A DNA stretch of 51,940 bases from Halostagnicola sp. A56 (GCF_000691505.1 NZ_JMIP02000014.1:1-51940), one strand, 5' to 3'. Shown: positions 8,250 to 17,697, counted from the first letter of the stretch. Translations and numbers: made by a program. Notes: a model not told the origin generated them from the sequence alone.

Positions 8250-8600
8250 TCAGCCGTCCTCGAGAATCAACTCGTCGCCGACGTCGACCGCGCTCGCGGT
8301 TCCCGCCGGGAGTTCGACGATCAGGTCCGCCGTTTCCTTCGCGAACCCGCGCCAGGGCCGAAGCGTCTCGACGCGCTGGACGACGTCGTCCTGAACCCAG
8401 ACGACGTCGAGCGGCATGAAGACGAACAGCATGTGGATGTCTCGAGCCGTCGCGGTATCGTAGGTGAACGCGAGCGCGTATCCGTCGGGAATCGATCGCT
8501 TGAACATCAGCCCGCGGGTCTGGCTTACGAGGCCGTCCGCAACCTCGACATCGCTCGCGAGCGGTTCCCGCGCTCCGTCGGCGTGGTGGACGAGTCGCAC
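8250..8600 (-). CDS. DUF192 family protein, cytoplasmic
   Basis: A 116-residue DUF192 protein. The family core is visible: 'DSLVSQTRGLMFKR'-like (here ADGLVSQTRGLMFKRS), 'HMLFVFMPLDVVWVQDD' and 'ADLIVELPAG'. Biochemical role unknown; the family is a small beta-barrel found in archaea and bacteria. I chose the GTG at 8600 because homologues begin close to 'RVVHxxDG' and a T-rich TATA-like element lies at about 8625-8636. A TTG at 8627 would add nine residues. A second, lipoprotein-type DUF192 gene lies at 47163. Confidence 0.85.
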   Translation of the reverse strand: MRLVHHADGAREPLASDVEVADGLVSQTRGLMFKRSIPDGYALAFTYDTATARDIHMLFVFMPLDVVWVQDDVVQRVETLRPWRGFAKETADLIVELPAGTASAVDVGDELILEDG

Positions 8601-8686
8601 GCCCTCGAGTCGACGCGGAGCCGTCAAAAAGATTCTCGCCGTGTCGCCGCTCGCTGCGTACCGCTTGCCGAACGATACCTGTACCG

Positions 8687-9694
8687 TCAGTCGTCGGCGC
8701 TCGAGGCGGCCAGTTCCGTCGGCGGCCCGCCCGGAAGCTCGTCGCGATCGTGTGCGGCCTCGAAATCGAGATCCGGACCGCGGGCGATGATTCCCGACGG
8801 CGTCACGTCGGGGTGGGTCGTGTAGTAGTGTTCCGTGATGTGATCCATCTCGACCGTCTGTGCGACGCCGGGCGTCTGATAGAGATCACGGAGGTACGGC
8901 CAGAGGTGCTCGTACTCGCGGATGAACTGCACGTTACACATGAAGTGGGTGTGATAGACCTGATCGAACCGGACGAGCGTCGTGAACATGCAGATGTCTG
9001 CCTCCGTGAGTCGATCGCCGGCGAGGTACCGCTGGTCAGAGAGCACCTCGTCCCAGCGTCCGAGCGCGCCGAAGAGATCGTCGATGGCCTCGTCGTACGG
9101 TTCCTGTTCGGTTGCGAAGCCAGCCCGATAGACGCCGTTGTTGATCGGCTCGTAGATGTCGTCGATGATTCGGTCGACCTCCTCGCGGTACTCCTCCGGA
9201 TAGAGGTCGACATCCCGGTTCGCGATGTCGTCGAACTCGGTATCGAGCATCCGCAAGATTTCTTCGGACTCGTTGTTGACGATGGTCTCCTCGCGTTTGT
9301 CCCAGAGGACGGGCACCGTCACGCGACAGGTCGCGTCCGGATCGGCGCGGACGTAGAGTTCCCGCAGGTAGTCCGAATCGTACAGGTGATCCGGCGTACA
9401 GCCCGCTTTCTCCGGTGTGAACTGCCAACCGTCCTCGTCGCGATACGGGTCGACGACCGACACCGAAATCGCGTCCTCGAGCCCTTTCAGCGACCGGACG
9501 AGCAGCGTTCGGTGGGCCCACGGACAGGCGTAAGAAACGTACAGGTGGTACCGACCCGCCTCCGGCTGGAATCGGGCGTCGGGCTCGTTTCGAATCTCGT
9601 TCCGAAAATTCGTCTCCTGGCGTTCGAATGAGCCGTGCTCCCCGGTGGTCTCGTACGCATCGGTCCGCCACTCCCCGTCGACGAGTTGGTTCAT
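8687..9694 (-). CDS. Glutathionyl-hydroquinone reductase-like (Xi-class GST family) protein
   Basis: A 335-residue thioredoxin-fold GST-family enzyme. The catalytic motif is SYACPWAHR with Cys57, as in Xi-class enzymes (YqjG/PcpF), which reduce glutathionyl-hydroquinones. It is followed by '[13 protein letters not shown]' and '[24 protein letters not shown]' (split motif: VPVLWDK, then NNESEEI), and a C-terminal all-helical domain with '[23 protein letters not shown]' (key residues RFD, YHTHF, C). Length fits the class. Haloarchaea use gamma-glutamylcysteine rather than glutathione, so the real thiol is an open question. The ATG at 9694 (MNQLVDGEW) matches the family start. The DUF192 gene lies 86 bases downstream on the same strand. 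Confidence 0.9.
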   Translation of the reverse strand: MNQLVDGEWRTDAYETTGEHGSFERQETNFRNEIRNEPDARFQPEAGRYHLYVSYACPWAHRTLLVRSLKGLEDAISVSVVDPYRDEDGWQFTPEKAGCTPDHLYDSDYLRELYVRADPDATCRVTVPVLWDKREETIVNNESEEILRMLDTEFDDIANRDVDLYPEEYREEVDRIIDDIYEPINNGVYRAGFATEQEPYDEAIDDLFGALGRWDEVLSDQRYLAGDRLTEADICMFTTLVRFDQVYHTHFMCNVQFIREYEHLWPYLRDLYQTPGVAQTVEMDHITEHYYTTHPDVTPSGIIARGPDLDFEAAHDRDELPGGPPTELAASSADD

Positions 9695-9891
9695 ACCCGA
9701 CGGTAGGCAGTCCAGACACAAAACGAGGCGGCGACATCGATGTTACCGGGTCGACTCGAGCCCGTACTCGACAGTGTTATTTCGAGCCTGCGTCCAATCG
9801 AGTCGACCTCGAGCATCCACTATGCCTTCGAGCATCCGCTGCACCTCGATCGATCGCAGAGCACTTACCCACCCCCGCGGAACACACGCCC

Positions 9892-10959
9892 ATGCAGATC
9901 AAGAGCCGGGAGCAGGTCGAAGGCGGCCGCGAGCGCGTCGAGGTCGTCCCCGAGAGCATCGACGACCTCTGGCACTTGCAGTACGTCCTAGAGCCCGGCG
10001 ACCGCGTCGCGGGCGATACGACCCGGCGGATTCAGCGAAACGACGAGCAGATGCGGGATACGGGCGGCGAGCGCGAGCCCATGTGGGTCGCCATCGCCGT
10101 CGAGGACATCGAGTTCCACAAGTTCGCCAACCGCCTGCGCGTCGGCGGCGAGATCGTCGCCTGCTCGCGCGAGGACCAACTCGGCTTTCACCACACGCTG
10201 AACGTCGAGGAGCGCGACGAACTCTCGATCGAAAAGTGGTTCAAACCCGATCAGGAAGCGCGCCTCGAGGAAGCCGAGGAGGCGACGGAGAATCCGGACG
10301 TCGCCATCGCGACCGTCGAGGAAGGGGCCGCACACGTCCACACGGTCGCCCAGTACGGCACCGAAGAGCGGGCGACGATCTCCGGGCCGACCGGTAAGGG
10401 CGACTTCGCGCGCGACCGCTCGGAACTGTTCGACGAACTCGCGGCGGTGCTCTCGCGGATGGACGTCGACGCGATCATCCTCGCGGGTCCGGGGTTCACG
10501 AAGCAGGACGCGCGCAAACACTTCGAGAAGAACAACGCCGGACTGACCGAGCTGATAACCATGGTCGATACCTCCGCGGTCGGCGACCGGGGCGTCCACG
10601 AAGTGCTCAAGCGCGGCGCGGTCGCTGACGTCCAGCAGGAGACCAGAATCGAAAGCGAGGCGGAGGCCATCGACGAACTCACTCGCCGGATCGCCGAGGG
10701 CGCGAAGGCGGCCTACGGGCCGGAAGAGGTCAGCAAAGCCGCCGAGTACGGCGCGATCGAGGAACTGCTGATCCTCGACGACAAACTCCGGAAGGAACGG
10801 GGCCCCGACGGCGAGTGGGCGCTCGACGTCGACGACATCGTCCGCACCGCAGAACAGAAAGGCGGCGAGGTGACGGTCTTCTCGAGCGAGTTCCCGCCGG
10901 GCCAACAGCTCTCGAATCTCGGCGGAATCGCGGCGCTGTTGCGGTATCGCCTCGAGTAA
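9892..10959 (+). CDS. pelA: mRNA surveillance protein Pelota
   Basis: Archaeal Pelota (aPelota), the eRF1-like factor that, with aEF1A, rescues stalled ribosomes and, with ABCE1, splits them. It is 355 residues. The N-terminal Sm-like domain begins [20 protein letters not shown] and contains '[14 protein letters not shown]' and 'TTRRIQ'. The central domain contains '[17 protein letters not shown]' and '[12 protein letters not shown]'. The C-terminal domain holds '[16 protein letters not shown]' and ends '[16 protein letters not shown]', the classic end of the family. There is no GGQ, as expected for Pelota. The start is the ATG followed by QIKSR, near the TSS expected from context. Confidence 0.95.
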   Translation: MQIKSREQVEGGRERVEVVPESIDDLWHLQYVLEPGDRVAGDTTRRIQRNDEQMRDTGGEREPMWVAIAVEDIEFHKFANRLRVGGEIVACSREDQLGFHHTLNVEERDELSIEKWFKPDQEARLEEAEEATENPDVAIATVEEGAAHVHTVAQYGTEERATISGPTGKGDFARDRSELFDELAAVLSRMDVDAIILAGPGFTKQDARKHFEKNNAGLTELITMVDTSAVGDRGVHEVLKRGAVADVQQETRIESEAEAIDELTRRIAEGAKAAYGPEEVSKAAEYGAIEELLILDDKLRKERGPDGEWALDVDDIVRTAEQKGGEVTVFSSEFPPGQQLSNLGGIAALLRYRLE

Positions 10960-11108
10960 CCGCGGAAAACGGGAGCGATGACCGCGATAGCCACCGGAGT
11001 GCTGACCGCGAAAAGGCGAGAGCTAACCACGAGAGACGAAAGCGCTGATCGGCCGCCCGCTCGAGCGAAAGGCGATCGATTCTCGTTGTTCGAGCGAGAC
11101 GATCGGGT

Positions 11109-11306
11109 ATGGACAAACGCCCACGACTCGTCGTCGGGACGATCTGGATCGCGGTCGCGTGCATCATGGCGACGACGCTCGAGCCGAGCGTACCGACCAC
11201 GGTCGTCGAAATTCTTCGGGTGTTCGTCGTCCTGATGGCGCTGTTTCTGGGGTTCGTCTACCTGTTCGATCCGCGCGGCCTGATCACCGAACGGCGGTTT
11301 CACTGA
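11109..11306 (+). CDS. Small two-helix membrane protein (65 aa)
   Basis: A 65-residue protein with two hydrophobic segments (about 8-22 and 35-52) and charged ends: MDKRPRLVVGTIWIAVACIM, then FVVLMALFLGFVYLFDPRGL. Small membrane proteins of this type are common in haloarchaea and usually unannotated. It follows pelA on the same strand with about 150 bases between. Function unknown. Confidence 0.65.
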   Translation: MDKRPRLVVGTIWIAVACIMATTLEPSVPTTVVEILRVFVVLMALFLGFVYLFDPRGLITERRFH

Positions 11307-11360
11307 CCGGAACTCGAGCCGAGCAGTCGAATCGAGAGAAACTGTTCCGAGAACCGAACC

Positions 11361-11516
11361 TTAGTCGTCAGCCATCGCGAGCGCCTGTCGATCGGACTCG
11401 AGGAGTCGATCGAGCGCGTCGACCATCGCCTCGACGCTGGCGCGGGTAATATCGGCCTCGCTACGGGCGACGGTGACGGTGCGATCGTCCCGAGACATCG
11501 TCACCTCGACGGTCAC
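11361..11516 (-). CDS. Detached C-terminal part of the citramalate/isopropylmalate synthase regulatory domain
   Basis: A 51-residue frame starting at GTG 11516, which overlaps the TGA of the upstream synthase gene by four bases (GTGA). Its translation (VTVEVTMSRDDRTVTVARSE, then ADITRASVEAMVDALDRLL) is what normally follows 'TGGTDA' in the LeuA/CimA C-terminal allosteric (LeuA dimer) domain: a beta strand, a GRTVT-type turn, 'DI..AS..A..DAL..L' helix. So it is either the tail of a frameshifted gene, or a separately translated subunit coupled by the overlap. Too small to act alone; the pairing is inferred from alignment to family memory. Confidence 0.7.
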   Translation of the reverse strand: MTVEVTMSRDDRTVTVARSEADITRASVEAMVDALDRLLESDRQALAMADD

Positions 11517-12892
11517 GACGCGTCGGTGCCGCCCGTGACCGCGTCGACGTGATAGGACTCGAGTTCGGCGTCGGCCGCGGAGCCGAGCGCCTCGCGGACG
11601 GCGGAGACGGCGGCGTCGACCGGCCCGGAGCCGGTGCCGCTCGCGACGCGTTCCTCGCCGCCGACGTCGAGGCGAACGCTCGCGGTCGGGATCGGACCCC
11701 CGCTGGTCGCAGCGATGTCGACCAGTTCGACGACGCGCTCGCGCTCGGTTCCGGTGACGTCTTCGGCGATAGCGAGCAGGTCCGCGTCCGTCACGTGTCG
11801 ACCGCGGTCGCCGAGTTCGGTCACCCGCGTCGCGATGTCGGCGACCTCGTCGTCGCTCGCGTCGACGCCGTGTTCCTCGAGCGCGGCTTTCACGCCCGCG
11901 CGGCCGGCGTGTTTCCCGAGCGCGAGTCGTCGTTCGCGGCCGACGGTTTCGGGCTCGTAGGGCTCGTACATCTTGTCGTCCTTGAGCGTGCCGTCGGTGT
12001 GGATGCCGCTCTCGTGGGTGAAGGCGTTCTCGCCGATCACGGCCTTGTTCGGCGCGAGCGGAATGCCGGTCGCCCGAGAACAGACCTGCGCTAGGTCGTA
12101 CACTTCCTCGAGATCGAGCGTCTCGACGTCGTAGACGTGCTCGAGCGCGATGGCGACCTCCTCCAAGGCGACGTTGCCCGCGCGCTCGCCGAGTCCGTTG
12201 ACGGTACAGTGAACGAGGTCGGCACCGGCGGAGATCGCAGAAAGGGCGTTCGCGACGCCCAGTCCCAGATCGTCGTGTGTGTGTGCGCTTACGGGACCGA
12301 GTTCTGCGAGTCGCGAGACGGCCTCGGCGGTGCGTTCCGGGCCCGTGTGGCCGACGGTGTCGGCGAAGCAGGTTCGGTCGGCACCGGCCTCGAGTGCGGT
12401 CTCTCCCAGCGTCTCGAGGTAGTCGAGATCCGCGCGCGAGCCGTCCTCGCCGATGACCTCGACCCAGAGGTCGTGGTCTTTCGCGTAGGAGACCAGTTCC
12501 GCGGTCTTCTCGAGGTTATCTTCCCGGGAAGTCCCGACTTTCCCCTCGACGTGTCGGTCGCTGGCCGGCACGACGAGGTGGATTCCGTCGACGTCACACT
12601 CGAGCGCGAGGTCGATATCCGACTGGATTCCCCGGCAGAAACTCGTCACGCGCGCCTCGAGATCGAGGTCGGTGACCCGAGAGATCGCCTGTCGCTCGCC
12701 CGCGCCGGTACAGGCGCTTCCGGCTTCGATAACCGAAACGCCCGCGCGCTCGAGCGCTCGAGCGATCTCGACTTTCTCGTCGGGAGAGAGCGAGACGCCG
12801 GGTGCTTGTTCGCCATCGCGAAGCGTCGTATCGAGCAGGCGGACGGTACGGTCGGACGGAATCGTCTGTTCGGGGGAGTGTGTTACGGGCAA
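11513..12892 (-). CDS. (R)-citramalate / 2-isopropylmalate synthase, C-terminally interrupted
   Basis: An acyl-CoA condensing enzyme of the LeuA/CimA family, at the entry to leucine or (via citramalate) isoleucine synthesis. It is 459 residues. The TIM-barrel active site begins at 'LLDTTLRDGEQAPGVSLSPDEK'. Metal and substrate motifs 'HTHDDLGLGVANALSA' and 'VNGLGERAGNVALEE' follow, then the linker 'NAFTHESGIHTDG' and most of a C-terminal regulatory domain ending at 'AVTGGTDAS'. The stop comes where the domain should continue; the missing part is on the overlapping frame 11361-11516. The start is TTG (no ATG or GTG fits upstream). I cannot separate CimA from LeuA by reading. Confidence 0.9.
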   Translation of the reverse strand: MPVTHSPEQTIPSDRTVRLLDTTLRDGEQAPGVSLSPDEKVEIARALERAGVSVIEAGSACTGAGERQAISRVTDLDLEARVTSFCRGIQSDIDLALECDVDGIHLVVPASDRHVEGKVGTSREDNLEKTAELVSYAKDHDLWVEVIGEDGSRADLDYLETLGETALEAGADRTCFADTVGHTGPERTAEAVSRLAELGPVSAHTHDDLGLGVANALSAISAGADLVHCTVNGLGERAGNVALEEVAIALEHVYDVETLDLEEVYDLAQVCSRATGIPLAPNKAVIGENAFTHESGIHTDGTLKDDKMYEPYEPETVGRERRLALGKHAGRAGVKAALEEHGVDASDDEVADIATRVTELGDRGRHVTDADLLAIAEDVTGTERERVVELVDIAATSGGPIPTASVRLDVGGEERVASGTGSGPVDAAVSAVREALGSAADAELESYHVDAVTGGTDAS

Positions 12893-13256
12893 GAGTGATG
12901 AACTGCGATTTTCAGAATCGCGGAATTTCGCATCCAGCCGGGTCGCCCCGACTTCCTCTATCCTCGTCGTTCGGCGTTGAGATGGTATCTCGTGCCATTA
13001 TACTGGGACAATCGAACAGGAAGACCTTAAAGCCGCCGATGCCGGGCACGCTCGCCGCGCCGTCACCGTTCGAGCGCATCGAGCCGGATCGTTTCGCGAA
13101 TCGCCCGTCGAATTCTAGCTGACTGCGCCTCGAACGTCCCTCGATCGGGAGAACGATACTATATAAATATACCTCTGATATTTCGGGAAAACGCAATACG
13201 GGAACGGGGGATGTGCGGGACAACCCTTATGTAGAAGCAGTCGCTTACTTTATCCC
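12893..13256. other. Divergent intergenic region with AT-rich promoter elements
   Basis: About 364 bases between the synthase gene (minus) and the HTH regulator (plus). It holds a very AT-rich stretch at about 13150-13180 (CTATATAAATATACC) and a second TATA-like CCCTTATGTAG at about 13224-13234, which is 25-30 bases before the regulator's ATG and suits a leaderless transcript. No credible frame is present. Confidence 0.45.
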
Positions 13257-14228
13257 ATGTCCCGATCCGCACTGGTCGGCAACGTCACCGCGATGCTCGA
13301 GGACGCGGGCTTTGTGGTCAGCGACCGGTGTGCGATTCGACCGAAGAGTTTCGACATCGCAGCACGCCGCGGCGACGACCTCCTGCTCGTCAAAATTCTC
13401 GGCAACATCGACGCGTTCAATCGGGCGACCGGCCACGAGATGCAACGGCTCGGAACCTACCTTCACGCGACGCCGCTCGTTATCGGCCTGCGGAGTCGCG
13501 ACGAGGACCTCAAACCCGACGTCGTCTACTTCCGACACGGGGTTCCGGTGTTCAGCCCCGACACGGCCTACAACCTGTTCATCGAGGGCGTGCCGCCGCT
13601 GATCTACGCCGCACCCGGCGGCCTGTACGTCAACATCGACGGCGACTTGCTCGCCGACGAGCGCGAGGACCGCGACTGGAGTCTCGGTCGCCTCGCGAAC
13701 GAACTCGGCGTCTCCCGGCGCACCGTCTCGAAGTACGAGGACGGCATGAACGCTTCCATCGAAGTCGCGATGGCCTTAGAGGAACTGTTCACGTCCGAAC
13801 TCACCAGTCCGGTCGACGTGCTCGAGGGGGCAGAAGACGTCCACGAGAGCGACTCGACTCCCGAGGACCCGGCCGCCGACCCCGACGACGAGGAGGTCGT
13901 CGCGGTGCTGTCGAACGCCGGCTACAGCGTTCACCCGACGCTCCGATCCCCGTTCAAGGCGATCAGCGAGGATCGAGACGATGGCGACAACGAGGTCCTT
14001 CTAACCGGCCACTCGGAGTTTACGAAAGCGGCCGAAAAGCGCGCCCGGATCATGAGTTCGATCGGGCAGGTGACCCGAACGCACTCCGTCTACGTCGTCG
14101 ACAGGGCCAAACGCGACGCCGTCGACGGCACGGCGCTGGTCGAACGCGACGAACTCGAGGAGCTTCGCGAGGCCGACGACCTGCGCGACGTGATACGTGA
14201 CCGGGCCGAGCGCGAGGAAGTCGCCTGA
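13257..14228 (+). CDS. Archaeal HTH-type transcriptional regulator (large, UPF0-type with central XRE-like HTH)
   Basis: A 323-residue regulator of a conserved archaeal type. An N-terminal domain of about 130 residues resembles a restriction-endonuclease-like fold ('[20 protein letters not shown]', '[18 protein letters not shown]'). A helix-turn-helix lies at about 141-163 ([20 protein letters not shown], followed by EDG). An acidic linker and a second alpha/beta domain with '[20 protein letters not shown]' follow. The targets are unknown. It lies head-to-head with the citramalate/isopropylmalate synthase gene and immediately upstream of mch; regulation of either is only suggested by position. 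A TATA-like element about 28 bases upstream supports the ATG. Confidence 0.88.
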   Translation: MSRSALVGNVTAMLEDAGFVVSDRCAIRPKSFDIAARRGDDLLLVKILGNIDAFNRATGHEMQRLGTYLHATPLVIGLRSRDEDLKPDVVYFRHGVPVFSPDTAYNLFIEGVPPLIYAAPGGLYVNIDGDLLADEREDRDWSLGRLANELGVSRRTVSKYEDGMNASIEVAMALEELFTSELTSPVDVLEGAEDVHESDSTPEDPAADPDDEEVVAVLSNAGYSVHPTLRSPFKAISEDRDDGDNEVLLTGHSEFTKAAEKRARIMSSIGQVTRTHSVYVVDRAKRDAVDGTALVERDELEELREADDLRDVIRDRAEREEVA

Positions 14229-14395
14229 TCGTCAATTGTGCCGATCGAGTCCGAAACGATATTTTGCCGGCCAATCCACCGCTTTACAACGCCGAAGCGG
14301 CGTCGCGACGAAAGGATCTAAACGCAAGACACGTGTCAGCTGTTTCCGGGTTCGAACTGATAAACTGTTTTAGGGAGGCAGGTGAAGCGAACCCT

Positions 14396-15328
14396 ATGGA
14401 GAGTCTCAACCGAATGGCGATCGAACTCGTCGACGAAGCCCTCGAGTACGCCGAAGAGTTGAACATCGGCGGCTACGACCTCGAAAACGAGTCGACGGTC
14501 CTCGACTTCGGGATCGACTTCGACGGCGGGATCGAAGCCGGACTATTGCTGACGGAGATCCAGACAGCCGGTCTAGCGACCCCGAGCACCGAGCTGGGCG
14601 ACATCGGCGACGCACCGGTACCGTACGTCGACCTCTCGACCGACCAGCCGGCGCTCGCGCTGCTTTGCTCGCAGAAGGCGAGTTGGGAACTCACGACCGA
14701 CGATTTCGACGGACTCGGAAGCGGCCCCGCTCGAGCGCTGGTCGCCGAGGAAACCGAGTTTCGTCAGATGGGCTACACCGACGCATTCGACCTCACTGCA
14801 CTCGCAGTCGAAACCGACGAGCAACCAACGGAAGCGGCGGCAGCGCAGGTCGCCGACCTCGCCGAGGTCGAATCGAGTGGCGTCTTCTTGCTCGCCTACT
14901 CGACCGGGAGCCTCGTCGGCAGCGTGACGAGCGCGGCCAGAGCGGCCGAACTGGCGACGTTCCGGCTGACGGAACTGGGCTACGATCCGCGAGATATCGT
15001 CTCGGCAAGCGGCCGAGCGCCGGTCGCCCCGGTCGCCGGGGACGAAGGGGAGGCGATCGCCCGCACGAACGACGCGCTGGCCTACGGCGGCACGGCACAC
15101 CTCGTCGTCCGCGAGGACGCGGATTTCTTCGAGCACGTTCCCTCGACTGCCGCCGACGAACACGGCCGGCCGTTCGCCGAAATCTTCGACGACCTCGAGT
15201 GGGACTTCTCGGAGGTCCCCGCCGATCTGTTCGCGCCCGGGAAGGTGACGATCGACGTCCTCTCGGGTCCGACGTACGTCGTCGGCGAGACGAACGAATC
15301 GCTGCTCGTCGAGTCGTTCGATCTCTGA
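14396..15328 (+). CDS. mch: Methenyltetrahydromethanopterin cyclohydrolase
   Basis: Interconverts methenyl- and formyl-tetrahydromethanopterin. In haloarchaea the enzyme serves biosynthetic C1 metabolism rather than methanogenesis. It is 310 residues, the usual length. The start MESLNRMAIELVDEALEYAE is typical. Further family segments are 'VLDFGIDFDGGIEAGLLLTE', 'PYVDLSTDQPALALLCSQKA', 'LGSGPARAL' and 'GRAPVAPVAGDEGEAIARTNDALAYG' (split: GRAPVAPVAG, then RTNDALAYGG), which carry the active-site and pterin-binding residues. The ATG at 14396 was chosen because it matches the family start; an in-frame ATG at 14264 adds a Lys/Arg-rich, non-haloarchaeal stretch. Confidence 0.95.
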   Translation: MESLNRMAIELVDEALEYAEELNIGGYDLENESTVLDFGIDFDGGIEAGLLLTEIQTAGLATPSTELGDIGDAPVPYVDLSTDQPALALLCSQKASWELTTDDFDGLGSGPARALVAEETEFRQMGYTDAFDLTALAVETDEQPTEAAAAQVADLAEVESSGVFLLAYSTGSLVGSVTSAARAAELATFRLTELGYDPRDIVSASGRAPVAPVAGDEGEAIARTNDALAYGGTAHLVVREDADFFEHVPSTAADEHGRPFAEIFDDLEWDFSEVPADLFAPGKVTIDVLSGPTYVVGETNESLLVESFDL

Positions 15329-15359
15329 TCGTCCCGTTCACACTGCTACGCATCTCGCT

Positions 15360-15815
15360 ATGCGATTCAAACCAGTTCCCGAACCACCCGCCGACCTCGC
15401 GGCCGTAGCGACGGTTCGAGCGGCGGTTCCGGAGCACCCAGACGAGGGGATCGACTGCTGTACGTGGTTGATCGACCGCACGCACCTCGAGGAGCGCGAC
15501 GAGGCCGCGGACTGGCTGACCTTCCTCCGGGCGCTGGAGTTGGCGAGAGATGACCCTGATGGCTTCACGCAAACAACGAGAGCGATCGACCTCGAGTCCC
15601 TTCGAACGGCGTTTCGGGAGCGGGTCGTTGGCGTCGAAGCGATCCTCGAGACGCTCGAGGCGGCCGACCGGCCGCTCGAGCCGGCGGACGTCTGCAACCG
15701 CGTTCGGACTCGAGCGAGCGGCGAGGAGGCGCTCGAACGCACCGAACGGCTCCTCGAGTGGGCCGCGCTCCTCGAATTCGTCGCGGTCGATGCGGACAGG
15801 TATCGGCTCCGCTGA
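15360..15815 (+). CDS. Conserved hypothetical haloarchaeal protein (151 aa)
   Basis: A 151-residue acidic soluble protein. It begins MRFKPVPEPPADLAAVATVR and contains two adjacent cysteines (DCCTWL). The second half is helical ('AILETLEAADRPLEPADVCN', then RVRTRASG and ERTERLLEWAALLEF) and looks like a winged-helix fold, ending 'VDADRYRLR'. This would suit a small regulator, but I do not recognise the family. It follows mch by 31 bases and is convergent with the GTPase gene. Confidence 0.8.
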   Translation: MRFKPVPEPPADLAAVATVRAAVPEHPDEGIDCCTWLIDRTHLEERDEAADWLTFLRALELARDDPDGFTQTTRAIDLESLRTAFRERVVGVEAILETLEAADRPLEPADVCNRVRTRASGEEALERTERLLEWAALLEFVAVDADRYRLR

Positions 15816-15874
15816 CGGTTCTGGTCGGTATAGAAAGAGATGATGCGTGAGATGGGTCAGTTCGCCGGAGCGAC

Positions 15875-17548
15875 TCAGTCCGCCGGATTCACGCCCGTCA
15901 CGGTGCCGACGCCCTTGCTGCGGCCCTCGCGGAAGACGAATCGCTGTCCTTCCTCGACGAGGTACGGTCTGAACTTGAACTCGACCGTCGTCTTCCCTTT
16001 GTCACCCGGCAGGAGGCGACCGTCCTCCGGATAGAAGGCGGCGGCTTCGCCGATCGTCTCGAGGTGGACGACCGGTTCGTACCCCTCGCCGATCCGAGTG
16101 GGGTGGTTGAGGACCATGACCTCCGCTTCGAACTCGCGAACTGGCTCGGGGTCGGCGTCGGCGGGGAGGAGAACCATCCCGCGCTCGATGGCGTCCTCCT
16201 GGATTCCCTTGAGCGCGATGCCGACGATCCGACCCGCCTGGGCCTGATCGACGCGGTGATAGTGCATCTCAATCGATCGAACCTCGACCGCCTCGAAGCG
16301 GCCGTCCGGCATCGGCCCGAGCAGTAACTCGTCGCCCGCTTCGACGGATCCCGCCATTACCGTCCCCGAGGCGACGGCGCCGACGCCGGTCACCGAGTAG
16401 CTCCTGTCGACGTACATCCGGAACTCGCCGTCGTTGCCCGCCGTCTTCGGGAGCCGATCGAACAATTCGTCGAGCGTCTCGAGTCCCGCCATCGTGATCG
16501 CGCTGGTGGCGACGATGGGGACGACGGTATCGTCTATCTCCTCGACCGCGGCGTCGATCCCGTGGCGCGCGACGCTGAGCGGGGACTTGCCGACTTCTCT
16601 GAGCAGCCGTTCGACCTCGCGAGTCACCGCCTCGACGCGGTCGTCGTCGACGGCGTCGACCTTGGTGATCGCGACGATGGTCGGCAGCTCCGTCGCGAGC
16701 AGGATGCCGAGGTGTTCGCGGGTGACCCGCGTCGGCCCGTCGTCGGCCTCGACGACTAACAGGCCGTAATCGAGTTTCTGGCCGACCAGTCCGCGGATCG
16801 TCGTCCGAAGCCACGGCTCGTGGCCGACCGTGTCGACGAACGAGACGAGTCGGTCGGCCTCCTCGACGACCTGGGCGCGGTCGCTCTTCCGATTCGGGTT
16901 CTTGACGCGGATCGGGCCGTCGTCGTCGAAGCCGTAGACGGCGTAGGAGAGGTCGGCGGAGAGCCCCCGGTCGACTTCGTGGGGCTGGACGTCCAGAAAC
17001 GCCCGCGTTGCGCCGTCGCCGTCGTCAGGCTTGCCGGTTACGAGCGAGCCCACGAGCGTACTCTTTCCGTGATCGACGTGGCCCGCGGTTCCGACGACGA
17101 CGTGTTCGTCGTCGGTCTCGAGGACCGCACCTTCGCGAATTTGGGCGACGCCGACGAGGCCGTTGTCGTTCGACGAGGCGGTGTCGTCGCTCGGGCTGGA
17201 TCGATCCGTGCCGGCCGCGGTGGTCTGGGTACCGGAGCCGACGCCCCACGTCTGTACGTCGTCGATGTGACAGTCGGCCTCCTCGGCGAGCAAGGAGAGG
17301 ACGTCCATCGACTCGGAGAACGTCTCCGCGTCGATCCCCGCGAGGCCGCCGTCGTCGGTGACGCCGACTACGTACGTTGCTTCGCCGTCGCCGGAGAGAA
17401 CGCGGTGTCGCAGTTGGGCGGCCAGACTCTCGCGTCGCCCGCCCTCGAGGTGGACATCGCGAAGCAGTCGTTCTTTGAATTCGACGCTGCCGCCGTCCTG
17501 TTCACCACGTTCCAGGGCCCGCTCGAGTAAGGCCCGGTCACGGCTCAT
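15875..17548 (-). CDS. GTPBP1-type translational GTPase
   Basis: An elongation-factor-like GTPase of 557 residues. The N-terminal region (1-130) has 'VEFKERLLRDVHLEGGRRES', a segment ending 'VVGVTDDGGLAGID', then a Ser/Thr/Asp-rich linker. The G domain has G1 'GTAGHVDHGKST' (about 153-164), G3 'DTVGHE', G4 'TKVD' and 'ATSAITMAGLETLDELF'. EF-Tu-like domains II and III follow ('YSVTGVGAVASGTVMAG', 'EGQRFVFREGRSKGVGTVTG'). This matches archaeal relatives of eukaryotic GTPBP1/2, which are linked to ribosome rescue and mRNA decay. The ATG at 17548 (MSRDRALLERAL) was chosen; a longer frame starts at 17575. Confidence 0.9.
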   Translation of the reverse strand: MSRDRALLERALERGEQDGGSVEFKERLLRDVHLEGGRRESLAAQLRHRVLSGDGEATYVVGVTDDGGLAGIDAETFSESMDVLSLLAEEADCHIDDVQTWGVGSGTQTTAAGTDRSSPSDDTASSNDNGLVGVAQIREGAVLETDDEHVVVGTAGHVDHGKSTLVGSLVTGKPDDGDGATRAFLDVQPHEVDRGLSADLSYAVYGFDDDGPIRVKNPNRKSDRAQVVEEADRLVSFVDTVGHEPWLRTTIRGLVGQKLDYGLLVVEADDGPTRVTREHLGILLATELPTIVAITKVDAVDDDRVEAVTREVERLLREVGKSPLSVARHGIDAAVEEIDDTVVPIVATSAITMAGLETLDELFDRLPKTAGNDGEFRMYVDRSYSVTGVGAVASGTVMAGSVEAGDELLLGPMPDGRFEAVEVRSIEMHYHRVDQAQAGRIVGIALKGIQEDAIERGMVLLPADADPEPVREFEAEVMVLNHPTRIGEGYEPVVHLETIGEAAAFYPEDGRLLPGDKGKTTVEFKFRPYLVEEGQRFVFREGRSKGVGTVTGVNPAD

Positions 17549-17697
17549 GTGCCACGGTAGAGAGTCACAGCGCAAAAGCCTTCTCGTTGCGTGTCAGCTG
17601 TTGACACTGGACAATGGCTCATTTCCGGCGCGAATATTCCCGGCGACCGATCGATTCCGGGAGCGGTTTCAAGCGTCTGGATTCCCTACGGGGACGT

